Of a stretch of DNA of 64,000 nt, positions 24,600 to 35,290 are shown in pieces. The translations under genes were made by a program, and so were the position numbers. The DNA lies in NCBI GenBank assembly GCA_036172665.1, contig CM069876.1:8122001-8186000 (forward strand), in the 5' to 3' direction. The stretch comes from Prosopocoilus inquinatus. Lineage: Eukaryota; Arthropoda; Insecta; Coleoptera; Lucanidae. The notes beneath the pieces were generated by a model. It did no database searches, was not told where the DNA came from, and was given only the letters and a program-made list of their open reading frames with translations. The stretch's first letter is position 1. The number at the start of each line of letters is the position of its first letter.

Positions 24600-25270
24600 T
24601 AAGCTTACTTAATGAAACAAGATTCCGTACGTGTTAATTTTTCTTTACCTAAAGATCCATTAAAATTTAATTTAAACCTCTCACCTCCATATCAGTAACT
24701 TATATTGTTCCATCATGAAAGTAGATCTCGTACCTATCCTTTTTAAATTGAACCTTTGCCGACTCTTAAAACACCCTACACAATTTCACTTTAAGAACTT
24801 TTTGTTTCTTAACTTTACAACCAATTTCAACTCTCATCTTCGAAAAAACAAAATTTTTTATTCCACCAATACTTAAACATGAAATTGGATTTAACCTCCT
24901 AATCACAAAAAGTTTAAAAACTAGATACGTATTGCGGGAGCTATGCTGCCATCTTCAGTTCTTCTTGATCACAAAAGAAGTGACTATCGCTACCTTATAT
25001 ACTAATTCGTTCCGCTCCAATGAAGCGTGCTCTCTAAAGCGAGCGTCTCACTGGATTACATCAACCAAGTCAAGCAACATGGACCCTGCCAAAACGATAT
25101 TAAATATTAAATTAAACAAGATCCCCAACCCTAATTAACAAAATATTCAAAAACCAATAACCTTTCCATTCAGACATCCTTCAAATTTTTAAAAACAATG
25201 ACTTTTTTGCCAAAATTTCCGTTTACCCAACCAGAAATTTCCTTGTGTTAAATTCATCCATAAATATCCT
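24600..25270. other. unassigned C-rich/AT-rich sequence
   Basis: Pyrimidine-biased plus strand with no gene. Part near 25008-25040 (CGTTCCGCTCCAATGAAGCG) resembles the 82-bp insertion inside the tandem array at 25406-25487. Confidence 0.4.
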
Positions 25271-25725
25271 TCTCTAAATACTTCTGACTGGTCAATCAAA
25301 AATTACCTAATACTTAACTCGCAGCCTTTAAGTATCTAACTTAAAGTATCACGAATAAAAAGCCTCTATTTCTAGATACTTCTGGTCGTCCAATCAAAAA
25401 TTATCTTTAGCGCGTTCCGCTCTTAGAATGAAGTACAGGCATTATTGAGAATTCGAAGACATAAAGATAGCTTTATTGAAAATAGTACTTAATTTGCAAC
25501 CTTTAAGTGTCGAACCTAAAATGTCTCAAATAATACTTCTCTATTTCTAGATATTTCTGGTCGCCCAAACAAGAACATCTAACATTCAATTCGTAACTTG
25601 TGCCCAACCTAAAGTACCCCAAATAAAATTCTATTCTATTTCTAGGTGCTTCTGGTCATCTATCCAAAGATTCTCCAGTACTTAATTCATAACCTTTTTT
25701 AAGTGCCCAACTTAAAGTGCCTCAA
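25271..25725 (+). repeat. tandem array, 94-bp unit, four units with an insertion
   Basis: Units start near 25271, 25363, 25539 and 25633. Each has a CTCTATTTCTAGATACTTCT-like start, GGTC, a CCAATCAAAAATTA-like block, TACTTAA, CCTTTAAGTGT and TAAAGTA. Units 3 and 4 are 94 bp apart. Units 2 and 3 are 176 bp apart because about 82 bp beginning TTAGCGCGTTCCGCTCTTAG interrupts unit 2. Diverged minisatellite, not coding. Confidence 0.8.
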
Positions 25726-27880
25726 AAATTTTCTAATTCTCAATTCTCTCAACCGAAAGTTTTCTTTCTCCCTATAAACTCGCCCATTTTTTACAAACCT
25801 CAGTAAATCAGCTAAATTATCAATTTTTTTACTAACTAAAACCCTCTCCAAATAAAATATTTCATCACTTCCCCCTTTCCCTCCAAATCAGTCTAAAAAT
25901 TCCCATTAAGAACTTCTCTAAATCCTATAATTCAAATAAAATTTTTATCAAAGCAAACTTCCCATAATTACCAAAATTGCTTCCCCAGGGAATTAATGGA
26001 TTTTGTGAATAAAATCAAGCACAATTTTAAAACCTCTTTTTTCCTTTATCTCCGAGCAAAAGAAATCAGCCGGCCGCCAATAGAATTTTAATTGTTCGAG
26101 TATAGTGACATGACAAACCATGTTCATTTTAATTTAGCAATTAGCAATTGCAGTGCCAATTACATAATCGAACTAAACGATACTTTAAAATAGAAATCAC
26201 TTTCTGATGTGTAAATAACTATGTTTTTGCATTTTTTTGGCATATGGCTGTGATTTTAATTTTTTCTTTAGCTCTATTATGCAATCGGGCCTTATTTATA
26301 CAAAATCATAAGCACGCCTTTATCTTTTTACCTTTTGATACTGATGTCTTTATTTTTGTAACAGTTACCAACGACTAGCAGAAAAACTCGTCAGCGACAG
26401 GTCTGAAGGAGTCTTTTGTAGCAAAAATGAAACGTCGGCAATAGGAAAAAAAAAAATTAATGCGGGTGTCCGGAAGCCTAAGAAAATGTCAGTAAGAATA
26501 TTTAATTTATTTTTTATCTTTTTAAGTTAGTTATGTTTTTCTAATTAGTACAAGGAATTTCTTATTCCGTTTTATGTTTACTCTTTGGTTTGCTTTAATA
26601 ATAATAATAAATAATTTATTCGTCTTCCCAGTTATACAATCAACACAAGACAGGTCAAATGTAATAGCATGGCAATAGTTGACATGGTCGGATAAAAACA
26701 AGCTTTAAATATTTTGATTTATTAACTGAATTCATTTTGTCACGTTCGAAATTAAAATACCCGAAATTCTTCTGTCTGATGCTGAATAAATTTAAATTTC
26801 TTATAATTTTCGTGAAAATGTTACCAAGATAAGTAAACATAATTTTAATGAATTTTTCACTTCGTGAGGATATTGTATTTCAAAGAATTGAAATGAACTC
26901 TAATTTAACCATGTAAAAAGAAGTTAAAAATTTCGAATGAAAGGAATTATGGAACGCGAACATTGTCCTTTATATTCATTGTTATCATATTAACAAACTT
27001 AATGAATAATAAAATCGAGAAATTACTAAACTCCTGCACGAATTTTAATTTTAATGACGAAACATGAATTAACACAATGGAATTACAGTCATAATTAATT
27101 CGCGCTCGTGACAGTATTTTTTTTGTGTAACCGAAGCATGTCCGTTGACTTGTCAACGGAACAATAAATAATTTACATTCAAATGTCTACATTAAACCAT
27201 ACCTGAAACCGCGTTATTTAGTATAACGTCAGTAACGAGCAGAAAAATAATCGCTTTCGTAATAATCGAGCGGCTGGGATTTTTTAAGCGATTTGGCTGG
27301 TAGGCATACGCTTTTCGAAACGGACCTTTTTTTTTGTAACAGCCGACCCAACACTTAGCTTTCGACAGATCTTGATTCATATCGGAGAGGTAATAACACG
27401 TTCGTCAAATTTAACTATAACCATTTTCATGCGTTATCAAGATGACTTATATTGCTTACGCACTGAGTTTGATGGTAATGCACTTTCACTGGGACCTTTC
27501 AACAAAATTTTAATTACAGTTCTCTTTGTAGGGATAATGTTAACTCATATTATTTCTTTTTAAATTATTAATTTGTACATTGTTGAAGAAATTTATTAGG
27601 AGGTATTTCATACTTTGTCAGACCTGACAGATCGTAAAGTTAGATTATTTTATTTTTTATGAAAGAGTAATTCGCACAATGTATTTTCATAATCAAAAAT
27701 ACTTCTTTGCACATTATAATAATAAATAAAAATTGTATTAAGAGTTTATTTAAAAGGAAACTCAAATTTGTGCACTACATTTCTTTGATAAACTGCTTTT
27801 GGTGAGAAAATGATCAGAAAAAAGACAAAACAAAATAATTTATCGATAAGTACTTACGTAATTCGATTTTATAAATCAAG
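25726..27880. other. unassigned sequence left of the BEL/Pao insertion
   Basis: No gene. 26040-26190 has homeodomain-like TAATTGC/AATTAG clusters next to CAGCCGGCCGCC. 27195-27390 is CpG-bearing. Regulatory roles are speculation. Confidence 0.35.
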
Positions 27881-27885
27881 GAAAG
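27881..27885. repeat. target site duplication of the BEL/Pao element (left)
   Basis: GAAAG, identical to 33812-33816. A 5-bp duplication fits BEL/Pao integration. Confidence 0.9.
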
Positions 27886-28053
27886 TGTTGATTCGATATA
27901 GTGGACTGTATTTCTTTGTGTTTGTTTGCAGAAAAATTTCGCTGGTACAATTACCTTTTTTTATATGAAAGTTTTTTATTTATATTGCAATTGTTTTTTT
28001 TTTTTTACAAGTGTATGTGATTCATTAAAATGAACGTAAAAATCGTGTTAACA
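27886..28053 (-). repeat. 3' LTR of the BEL/Pao element
   Basis: 168 bp. On the element strand it begins TGTTAACACGATTTTTACGT and ends CGAATCAACA. Identical to 33644-33811. It would carry the poly(A) signal. On the element strand the 13-A run follows CACTTGTAAA. Confidence 0.97.
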
Positions 28054-28067
28054 TAGCTCCCCGCCTT
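28054..28067 (-). other. polypurine tract
   Basis: The element strand reads AAGGCGGGGAGCTA directly before the 3' LTR. This purine-rich stretch is where plus-strand DNA synthesis is normally primed. Confidence 0.8.
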
Positions 28068-28154
28068 GAACATTTTTTTTTTTTAAGAAAGTGTTCAAAT
28101 ATTCATAAATTGCAGGTAAGTATGAACTGATTGTAATAATGAAAATGAATTATT

Positions 28155-31100
28155 TTAACTGTTTTTAACATGCACAATTTCACTGTCACTACTGCCATTT
28201 TCAGGTACTGGAAGGGGACACAACTTCGCTACTGCTCGCTTGAAATTGCCTTTATGAGTCTTGACTGTAGCAACTCGAACTACGTTGTCGTCACCGGGAT
28301 GAAGCTCTACTATTCTTCCAAGGAGCCACTGGGAAGGAGGTAAGTTATCCTGTTTGATTATTACCAAACTTCCAATCTTTAGCCCTGGATTTTTGCTCTT
28401 CCATTTCTTTCTTTCTTGCAGATGATACAAATATTCTTGTGACCACCGCTTCCAAAAACTTTGTACCAACTGTTGCTGTAACTGGAAACGCGACAGCATG
28501 TTTGTTGGTGTGTCCAGCAATTGCGGTTCCGGAATAGCAGTCAATGGTTTGCCAATCAAGAAATGAGCTGGAGTTAGTGGCTGCAGATCATCAACATCCG
28601 ATGACAGAGGGTATAAAGGTCTAGAATTTAAAGTTGCTTCTATCTGTGTTAAGATTGTGTAAAATTCTTCATATGTTAATTTTGTGTCATTAATTACTCT
28701 TGATAAATGATGTTTTATGTTTTTTATGTTTGATTCCCAAAGCCCTCCGAAATGAGGCGAGTTTGGGGGAATAAAATGCCAGGTTATATTTTCATTTGTA
28801 CAATAATTTGTTATTTCTGTTTTAGAGTTTGAGAAAAATTCATGCAAGGCAGATAGTTTCTTAGCTGCTCCGATAAAATTTGTTGCATTATCTGAATATA
28901 AATGAGCTGGTTTGCCTCTTCGTGATGCAAATCTTCTCAAAGCAGCAAGGAATGTTTCGCTTGATAAATCTGTCACAAGTTCAAGATGCATAGCTTTAGT
29001 AGAAAAGCAGATGAAAAGACAAATGTAGCCCTTTATAGTCTTTGAACCTCGACCTTTGCGATCTTTTATATTAAAAGGCCCTGCATAATCTATTCCCGTG
29101 ATATAAAATGGATTATTAACTGTAACTCTTTCTTTTGGCAAATTTGCCATTATTTGATCAAAAGATTTTGGTTTAGATTTAAAACATCTGATGCAACCTC
29201 GCACTACTGACTTAGCCACACTCATTCCAGATGTAACCCAAAAATGCTGTCTTACTGTAAATAATAACAATTGTGGACCTGCATGAAGTAATGTTATATG
29301 CGTATTTTCAAAAATTAGTTTTGCTAAACGATGTTTTCCCGATAAAATCAAAGGATGTTTCTGAGCAAAATCTAAATAAGAGTTTTTTAATCGACCACCG
29401 ACTCTTAATAAACCTTCAGTATCAATGAACGGAGCAAGGGATAATAAATTGTGTTTTGGCTTTAAATTTTTATTATTTAGTAATAAATTAATTTCTTGAG
29501 GAAAACTGTCTTGTTGTGACAATTTTATTAATTGTTTCATACTGAGATCTAATTCTGCAATAGTCAAATATCCGTACGGCCGTTCAGATTTTTGTTTCTT
29601 AATGTTTAAGATGAATCGTAAAATGTATGCCATTGTTCTTTTCAACCTATTCAAACTAGAAAACCTTTCGAATATCTGAAAATTATTTTCAACAGTAGCT
29701 GAGCAAACATTATTTTTAGAATATTTAATTGAAATTGAGAATGCGGATGATGGCCAATGATTAGTTGGAAGAGACAACCATGAAGGGCCGTTCCACCACA
29801 ATTGAGACTTGAGTAAATTTTCAGGAGAAATTCCTCGTGATGTAAGATCGGCAGGATTATCTTTTGTGTTTATGTACTTCCAATTACTAATCTGTGTTAA
29901 TTCTTGAATTTTAGAAATGCGATTTCTTACAAAAATTGGTAATGAATGAGATGGAGAGTTAATCCAGTGTAATATTATTTGAGAATCTGACCATAGATGA
30001 TATGAGCATTCGATAGTGAATGATTTTTGTACTTTGTTAATTAATTGACTTAACAACAAAGCACTGCACAATTCTAATCTTGGCATAGTTAAACATTTCA
30101 GTGGAGCAACCTTTGTCTTTCCGCATAAGAGATTAATTAAAATCTTTTCTTTTTGATCGATGCTGCGAACGTATACACACGCACCGTATGCGTTTTGTGA
30201 CGCGTCACAGAAACCATGTAATTCGATTTCTGTAGAATTTTTACAAATGACGTGCCTATCTAATTTGAGTTGATTTAATTTTGTTAAATTATTTTTGAAT
30301 CGTATCCACGTAGCTTTCAAATCGTCTGGAATAGGATCATTCCAATCTAATTTAAGAGACCATAGTTTTTGAATAATTATTTTTGAGAAAATAGTGCATG
30401 GGCTTAACAAACCTAATGGATCAAAAATCCTTGCTACGTCAGATAAGATTGATCGTTTATTAATTGATAAAGAATTTTCAAAATTTTTGATTTGAAAACC
30501 TAATGTATCAGATTTACTGTACCATTTTATTCCTAAAGTTTTTGAAAACTCATTATCTCCTAAATTTAAAACACTCACAGGTTCATTTTCATTTTGAAAC
30601 TCTTGCAAGAAAAGCTGACTATTAGAATTCCATTTTCTTAATGGGAAACATGCTGAATTTAGAATTGATGCAATTTCTTTACATACATTGATTGCAACTG
30701 TTTCAGAATCAAAACCTGTTATGAGATCATCAACATAAAAATCATTTTTTATTATTGAAGATGCGAAAGAAGATTTTGTTTGATATTCATGAGCCAACTG
30801 CTTTAAGCATCTTATGGCTAAATACGGAGCAGATCTAGTGCCGTAGGTAACTGTATTTAAAGTGTAAATGGAAATTGGATCGTCTGAACTAAATCTCCAA
30901 ACAATATTTTGAAGATGTCTGTCATCAGGATGAATGACGACCTGCCTATACATTTTTTCTATATCTGCCGAAACTGCAAAAGGATGTTGTCTGAATTTTA
31001 TGAGTATAGAAAATATTTCATTCTGAATGGGTGGCCCTGTAAATTGTAAATCATTAACTGACCAACCTGAATCAGAATTCGCTGATCCATCAAAGACTAC

Positions 31101-33344
31101 TCTTAGTTTAGTAGTCAAACTTTCTTGTCTAAAAACACCATGATGTGGCAAAAAATATGCTGTATTGGAAGGAATTAAATTTACTTGAGACATGTGGTTT
31201 AAATCTATGTATTCTTTTATGAATTGAGAATATTGAAATTTTAGATTAGAATCGTATGAAAATTTACGTTCTAATTGTTGTTGACGTTTAATTGATAATG
31301 GTTTTGAGTTACCTAAATTAGAAGCAGAATGTTTTAGTGGTATTCGAACAATGAACCGTCCTTCTTCATTTCTAGAAAACGTTTCTAGGAAATGTTTTTC
31401 GCAATAAACATCATCTGAAGACATAGAATGCTCGTTATTAATTTCCTCTATCTCCCAAAATTTCTGCAATTCAAAATCAAGATTGCTGTGAGTTTTAGAA
31501 AAATTGCAATGAATTTTTGAAATGGATTCTGAGATGGTACCTGATATAATCCAACCGAATTCTGTGTTTTGAAGAACTGGCATATTCTTACCCAACTGAA
31601 TTCTTTGATGATGAAGAATATTCCAAAAAATACCTGCACCAATAAGTACATCTATTTCACTAGGCTCGGTGAATTGAGGATCTGCCAATTGAATGTTGGC
31701 TGGAATATTCCATGAGCTGGTGTTGATAGTGAATGAAGGCAAATTACCTGTAATTGTGGGCAAAATAAAACAACAAAGATTAGTAGAAAATTCATAATTG
31801 AGTGAATATATCACAATGTTGCATTTTTTTTTAATGACTGATGAAACGCCATTGATTCCTCCAATGGTCATGTTTGTTGAATGTTCTTCTAATCCTAACT
31901 TTTTGCAAAATTTTGAAGTAAGAAAATTTGACTGAGAACCACAGTCAAGTAAAGCTTTTGCAGTATGAATGTTGCCAAAAACATCTGGAACTAAAATTGA
32001 TACAGTGGAAAGCAGAACATGTTGATTAGGATAATGACTTGTGAAACTAACTTGTGGCGAAATTGTTGTTGATGCATTTGGATGAATTGTTTTTGATGTA
32101 ATTGGTTCACGTGTATATAATAATTCTGGATGAAGTAAAGTGTTATGTTTAGCTTTGCACTTTTTACAACATCCAGATCTGCAGTTTTTAGTTGTGTGGC
32201 CTGAACGTAAACAGTTATTACAAAGATTCAGCTGCTTTACTGTTTTTAATTTATCTGACAAATTTAATTTTAAGAATTTTTCACAATAATAAATTAAATG
32301 TGCCCCATTACATACAGGACATTTCACATTTGAGGATATTAACGAAACTTGTTTGATATTATTATGTAACTGTTTATGTTCTTTGGCAATTTTATTATGA
32401 TTGATTTCAAGTGTTTCTAGAAAATCTGCTCTTGAATTCAAAAAACTCTTGAATTCAGAAAGTGTTGGGAAATTATTGCCTGTTTTAACTTTTTCCCATT
32501 CCCGAACAGTAAATTTGTCTAATTTTGACGTAATTAAAAATATCAACAAAGTGTCCCAATGTTCTGTTGGTTGTTCTAGTGTTTGAAGAGCTCTTAAATG
32601 TTTAAAAATGGTATCTATCAAGTCTCTTATTCCTCTTGAGGACTCCTTTGTAAGTGAATTTAATTCAAACAGAGATTTGATGTGATTATTAATTAACAAT
32701 CTGATGTTATTATACCTATTGCAAAGTAGTTCCCATGCGATTATGTAATTTTCGGATGAGAATTCTAGAGACTGTATAACCTTTAGTGCGTCACCTTCTA
32801 GTGAAGCACGTAAATAATGATACTTCTGAACATTGTCAATTGATTTGTTTGAATTAATTAGTGACTCAAAAGTATCTTTGAATTCCAACCAATTATCATA
32901 TGCACCGTTAAATTTTGCAAGTTTAATTGTTGGAAGTTTAATGTTGTGAGAAATACCGTTTTGTTTTGAGGAATCTGATATGCCAGTGATACTGTCGCTT
33001 TGAATTTGGATGACAGGTGTGCAGACTTGCTTTAAAATAAATTTTGCGTCTGTGATTGCGGATGAATGCTTTTCAGTGAAATCTTCTCTCTCTAAATATT
33101 GCCTTTCTAAGTCATCTTCATCGCAAATATATTCTATTTTACTCTGAGTTTCATCAAATTCCTCAAACAACGATGCAAACTTGCTACTACGATCTTGCAA
33201 TTCAATGATTGTTTTTTCTGCTAAAACTTGATCACTTGCATATGCATCTTGAACTGTGCGTAAATATTTTATAAAATTTGTTAGTTTGTATTTAATAGTA
33301 CCTCGTTTACGCACAAGTTTTTCAGTAGATGTGACGTCTTGCAT
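28155..33344 (-). CDS. gag-pol: BEL/Pao Gag-Pol polyprotein
   Basis: One uninterrupted 1729-residue frame. Gag has an N-terminal helical region, then the DUF1759-type capsid region (about 140-300, with LAKFNGAYDNWLEFKDTF). It ends with zinc knuckles starting CPVCNGAH at residue 342 and CNNCLRSGHTTKNC near 370. Next is a retropepsin-like protease (DUF1758 type) with the active Asp at 467 in LLDCGSQSNF; the DCG triad is usual for BEL/Pao. Reverse transcriptase follows, with the first Asp at 794 (SADIEKMYRQ) and YVDD at 870-873. RNase H has its Asp at 1047 (GFCDASQNAYG) and DSQIILHW further on. Integrase has an HHCC zinc finger (HTTLLH-like HITLLH, CIRC) and catalytic Asp 1419, Asp 1485 and Glu 1537. 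The tail is DUF5641-like (WKRWSQEYLYHLQER). The start is the first ATG after a 270-base leader. Gag and Pol are in one frame, as in most BEL/Pao elements. Expected to replicate the element through cytoplasmic particles. Confidence 0.97.
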   Translation of the reverse strand: MQDVTSTEKLVRKRGTIKYKLTNFIKYLRTVQDAYASDQVLAEKTIIELQDRSSKFASLFEEFDETQSKIEYICDEDDLERQYLEREDFTEKHSSAITDAKFILKQVCTPVIQIQSDSITGISDSSKQNGISHNIKLPTIKLAKFNGAYDNWLEFKDTFESLINSNKSIDNVQKYHYLRASLEGDALKVIQSLEFSSENYIIAWELLCNRYNNIRLLINNHIKSLFELNSLTKESSRGIRDLIDTIFKHLRALQTLEQPTEHWDTLLIFLITSKLDKFTVREWEKVKTGNNFPTLSEFKSFLNSRADFLETLEINHNKIAKEHKQLHNNIKQVSLISSNVKCPVCNGAHLIYYCEKFLKLNLSDKLKTVKQLNLCNNCLRSGHTTKNCRSGCCKKCKAKHNTLLHPELLYTREPITSKTIHPNASTTISPQVSFTSHYPNQHVLLSTVSILVPDVFGNIHTAKALLDCGSQSNFLTSKFCKKLGLEEHSTNMTIGGINGVSSVIKKKCNIVIYSLNYEFSTNLCCFILPTITGNLPSFTINTSSWNIPANIQLADPQFTEPSEIDVLIGAGIFWNILHHQRIQLGKNMPVLQNTEFGWIISGTISESISKIHCNFSKTHSNLDFELQKFWEIEEINNEHSMSSDDVYCEKHFLETFSRNEEGRFIVRIPLKHSASNLGNSKPLSIKRQQQLERKFSYDSNLKFQYSQFIKEYIDLNHMSQVNLIPSNTAYFLPHHGVFRQESLTTKLRVVFDGSANSDSGWSVNDLQFTGPPIQNEIFSILIKFRQHPFAVSADIEKMYRQVVIHPDDRHLQNIVWRFSSDDPISIYTLNTVTYGTRSAPYLAIRCLKQLAHEYQTKSSFASSIIKNDFYVDDLITGFDSETVAINVCKEIASILNSACFPLRKWNSNSQLFLQEFQNENEPVSVLNLGDNEFSKTLGIKWYSKSDTLGFQIKNFENSLSINKRSILSDVARIFDPLGLLSPCTIFSKIIIQKLWSLKLDWNDPIPDDLKATWIRFKNNLTKLNQLKLDRHVICKNSTEIELHGFCDASQNAYGACVYVRSIDQKEKILINLLCGKTKVAPLKCLTMPRLELCSALLLSQLINKVQKSFTIECSYHLWSDSQIILHWINSPSHSLPIFVRNRISKIQELTQISNWKYINTKDNPADLTSRGISPENLLKSQLWWNGPSWLSLPTNHWPSSAFSISIKYSKNNVCSATVENNFQIFERFSSLNRLKRTMAYILRFILNIKKQKSERPYGYLTIAELDLSMKQLIKLSQQDSFPQEINLLLNNKNLKPKHNLLSLAPFIDTEGLLRVGGRLKNSYLDFAQKHPLILSGKHRLAKLIFENTHITLLHAGPQLLLFTVRQHFWVTSGMSVAKSVVRGCIRCFKSKPKSFDQIMANLPKERVTVNNPFYITGIDYAGPFNIKDRKGRGSKTIKGYICLFICFSTKAMHLELVTDLSSETFLAALRRFASRRGKPAHLYSDNATNFIGAAKKLSALHEFFSNSKTEITNYCTNENITWHFIPPNSPHFGGLWESNIKNIKHHLSRVINDTKLTYEEFYTILTQIEATLNSRPLYPLSSDVDDLQPLTPAHFLIGKPLTAIPEPQLLDTPTNMLSRFQLQQQLVQSFWKRWSQEYLYHLQERKKWKSKNPGLKIGSLVIIKQDNLPPSQWLLGRIVELHPGDDNVVRVATVKTHKGNFKRAVAKLCPLPVPENGSSDSEIVHVKNS

Positions 33345-33614
33345 GACTTTTCAAATTCAGAAAACTATGAATTGAATTATTGTAACCTAGTTACAAAGAA
33401 ATTGTGTTAATGTGTAAAAATATTTGTCAAAATATTTTCTTTTGCAAATAAATGTATAAAAGTATGAATGTGTTTTATAAATGTGTACTACCTTAACACA
33501 GATAGCAGCCTACAAATTCTAGAACTGTTCTAGAGCCTTATCTGTAGTCCTGAACGATAGTTTTCTATGCGGTGTTTCTCTTCTTCGCTGATGCGCTTAG
33601 TTCTTGTAAATCTT
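33345..33614 (-). other. untranslated leader of the BEL/Pao element
   Basis: 270 bases between the primer-binding site and the Gag-Pol ATG. This is where dimerisation and packaging signals would be expected; none was recognised. Confidence 0.6.
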
Positions 33615-33634
33615 GAATCCGGCTCGAAGGACCA
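33615..33634 (-). other. primer-binding site, tRNA-Tyr
   Basis: The element strand reads TGGTCCTTCGAGCCGGATTC. This is the complement of a 3' tRNA end GAATCCGGCTCGAAGGACCA, which matches the acceptor and T arm of insect tRNA-Tyr as I know it (5' acceptor CCTTCGA). It lies 9 bases inside the 5' LTR. Confidence 0.88.
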
Positions 33635-33643
33635 AAAATAATA

Positions 33644-33811
33644 TGTTGATTCGATATAGTGGACTGTATTTCTTTGTGTTTGTTTGCAGAAAAATTTCGC
33701 TGGTACAATTACCTTTTTTTATATGAAAGTTTTTTATTTATATTGCAATTGTTTTTTTTTTTTTACAAGTGTATGTGATTCATTAAAATGAACGTAAAAA
33801 TCGTGTTAACA
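33644..33811 (-). repeat. 5' LTR of the BEL/Pao element
   Basis: 168 bp, identical to 27886-28053. Promoter and transcription start should lie here. Short for the superfamily but with normal TG/CA ends. Confidence 0.97.
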
Positions 33812-33816
33812 GAAAG
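33812..33816. repeat. target site duplication of the BEL/Pao element (right)
   Basis: GAAAG, matching 27881-27885. Confidence 0.9.
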
Positions 33817-34079
33817 TAAAGGATAGATTAGCTCAAAATAGTTTCCATTTTGCATCAGAAGAATCAGAAATTGCATGGACCTATAAATTTTTCCGACAAA
33901 GGCAAAAGAAAGATTTCCCGCAAAGAATTTCCGTAAGGTTTACAATGAAAATCCGCGCTCGTTCTTGTCGGTTTTATCGCAAAAAAAACAGTTTTTTATT
34001 ATCATCTTTGCGGTCGCTGGAATAATTTTATTAATTTAGCAAACTTCAAATAACCTCACGCTTTGGTTTTATTTTACAC

Positions 34080-35200
34080 GCTTGTTTGGGCATTCGTTTT
34101 AAAATACTCCGGCCAAGAAATGGTGCAAATTATCGATGCATCGGCGCTTTTTTTGAAGTATTAATGCCTTTCAGAGTTTCTATTTTTAGAGGGGATTGCA
34201 TTATCTTTTATAAACCAGTGCAAGCAATTTCATCGGTTTCATTAGAACCGTTCGAAATTCTCTAAAATTTCACGCCGTTAGAGAGTTATAAATTTTCCGT
34301 TTCAGTCTGTTTTTTATCGAATTAGTTAATGTGAACTACAGGTTTTTGCGAGCTAATCTTTCGACGGATAGTTTCAATTGGTCTCTCCCTTGATCTTTGA
34401 TACCATTGGAATTTCCTTACGTCGGACTGATACTCGTTGGTCCATGCTGATGTGAGGATGTTTTTGATTCGTGCAAACCCTTCTTTTCGAATATTTGGGA
34501 GCATGGTTGGTATCGCATGCAGTTCCTCGGAACTTTATTGTAATTGTATACAATTTTTTTATGATCGCTTCGACGTCGCTAGAGTAATTAACTAGGCGAA
34601 CTGCAAATATTCTCCCGCTTTCCCGTTTTCTTTTAAACAATTGTTTGGGCTTTTCGAAATACTCCGGCCATGAATTAGCAAAATTCTCGTTTCCTTGGCA
34701 CTCCTTTGTGGTTTTCACTAAACAATACTGTTTCAGGTTTTATTCTTTTCAAATAGGAATGCATTATCTGTTGGAACGATTGCAAGCGCATCTCTTTATC
34801 TGGTTCGCGAGATTTGAGGCGAAATTTATAAAATATAAAAATAGTATCCGGCACCGTTTTTTTTTTTTTTTATTAGATCAGCTTATGTGAACTACAGTTT
34901 TTTGCGAGCAAACATTTCGACGGTTAGTTTCTTTGGCTTGACCCTTTGACGTTATTGGCTTTCTCTTATGTCAGGTGGATACCTGTTGATCCCTGCTTAT
35001 GTCACATCGGTTTTGATACATGCATATTCTCCTTTCGAAAATTCGCGCTTCGGAGCGTCAGTGATGTTAGCGATATCCCCAGCACCTGGAGGTATTGTTT
35101 GTGGTGTTACTCCATTTTCGAGTTGTGGCCGTCCTGATGGCTGATCCACACTTTGGTTATTGTTAAGAACCTTTGTGGAAGGCTTCCTCGTCGTACGACG
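34080..35200 (-). repeat. diverged tandem duplication, about 558-bp unit, coding-like
   Basis: Two adjacent related units. On the plus strand CTTGTTTGGGCATTCG (34081) recurs as AATTGTTTGGGCTTTTCG (near 34639), both followed by AATACTCCGGCCA. TATGTGAACTACAG with TTTTTGCGAG recurs 558 bases apart (34328 and 34886). Read on the minus strand, both units end in the same short peptide, VVHIN-stop at 34322 and VVHIS-stop near 34880. Upstream pieces align as protein (APKYSK / APKREFSK and DVRKFQWYQ / DIRESQ). The left unit keeps the frame EYQSDVRKFQWYQRSRERPI, and the right unit has stops in it. Likely decayed coding sequence of an unidentified repetitive element. I do not recognise the protein. Confidence 0.6.
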
Positions 35201-35290
35201 TTTCGTCGAGTCCGACTTGGTGTTGGAGGTTCACTGAACTGGTTTAGAATTTGTCTCGAGCCTCGTCCCTGGAGTTCATGGTAGGCTTTT
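35200..35290 (-). pseudogene. coding-like fragment joined to the 34-35 kb unit
   Basis: The minus strand carries a stop-free frame HELQGRGSRQILNQFSEPPT, then PSRTRRNVVRRGSLPQRF. Nearby in another frame is PSGRPQLENGVTPQTIPPGA. The proline/arginine-rich style suggests a Gag-like or ORF1-like protein. No domain is identifiable. Confidence 0.35.

Larger units (their letters stand above)
27886..33811 (-). mobile_element. complete, recent BEL/Pao LTR retrotransposon
   Basis: A 5926-bp element on the minus strand. In its own 5' to 3' order it has: 5' LTR (33811-33644), tRNA-Tyr primer site, leader, single Gag-Pol frame (33344-28155), purine tract, and 3' LTR (28053-27886). The two 168-bp LTRs compare as identical base for base, including 7-T and 13-T runs, and begin TGTT and end AACA on the element strand. 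A GAAAG target duplication flanks it. All catalytic motifs are intact and there is no stop or frameshift. There is no envelope-like frame. Identical LTRs indicate an insertion recent on the scale of neutral divergence, so the copy is plausibly active. The insertion may be polymorphic in the population (inference). Confidence 0.97.

Noticed and set aside
25271..25725. CRISPR-like array
   Set aside because: Units are tandem with no unique spacers, and the sequence is eukaryotic.
32401..32586. Plus-strand open frame within the BEL/Pao element
   Set aside because: Antisense shadow of Gag.
34374..34718. 114-codon minus-strand frame as a gene
   Set aside because: It is a mixture of frames of the decayed 558-bp unit; the conserved frame switches inside it.
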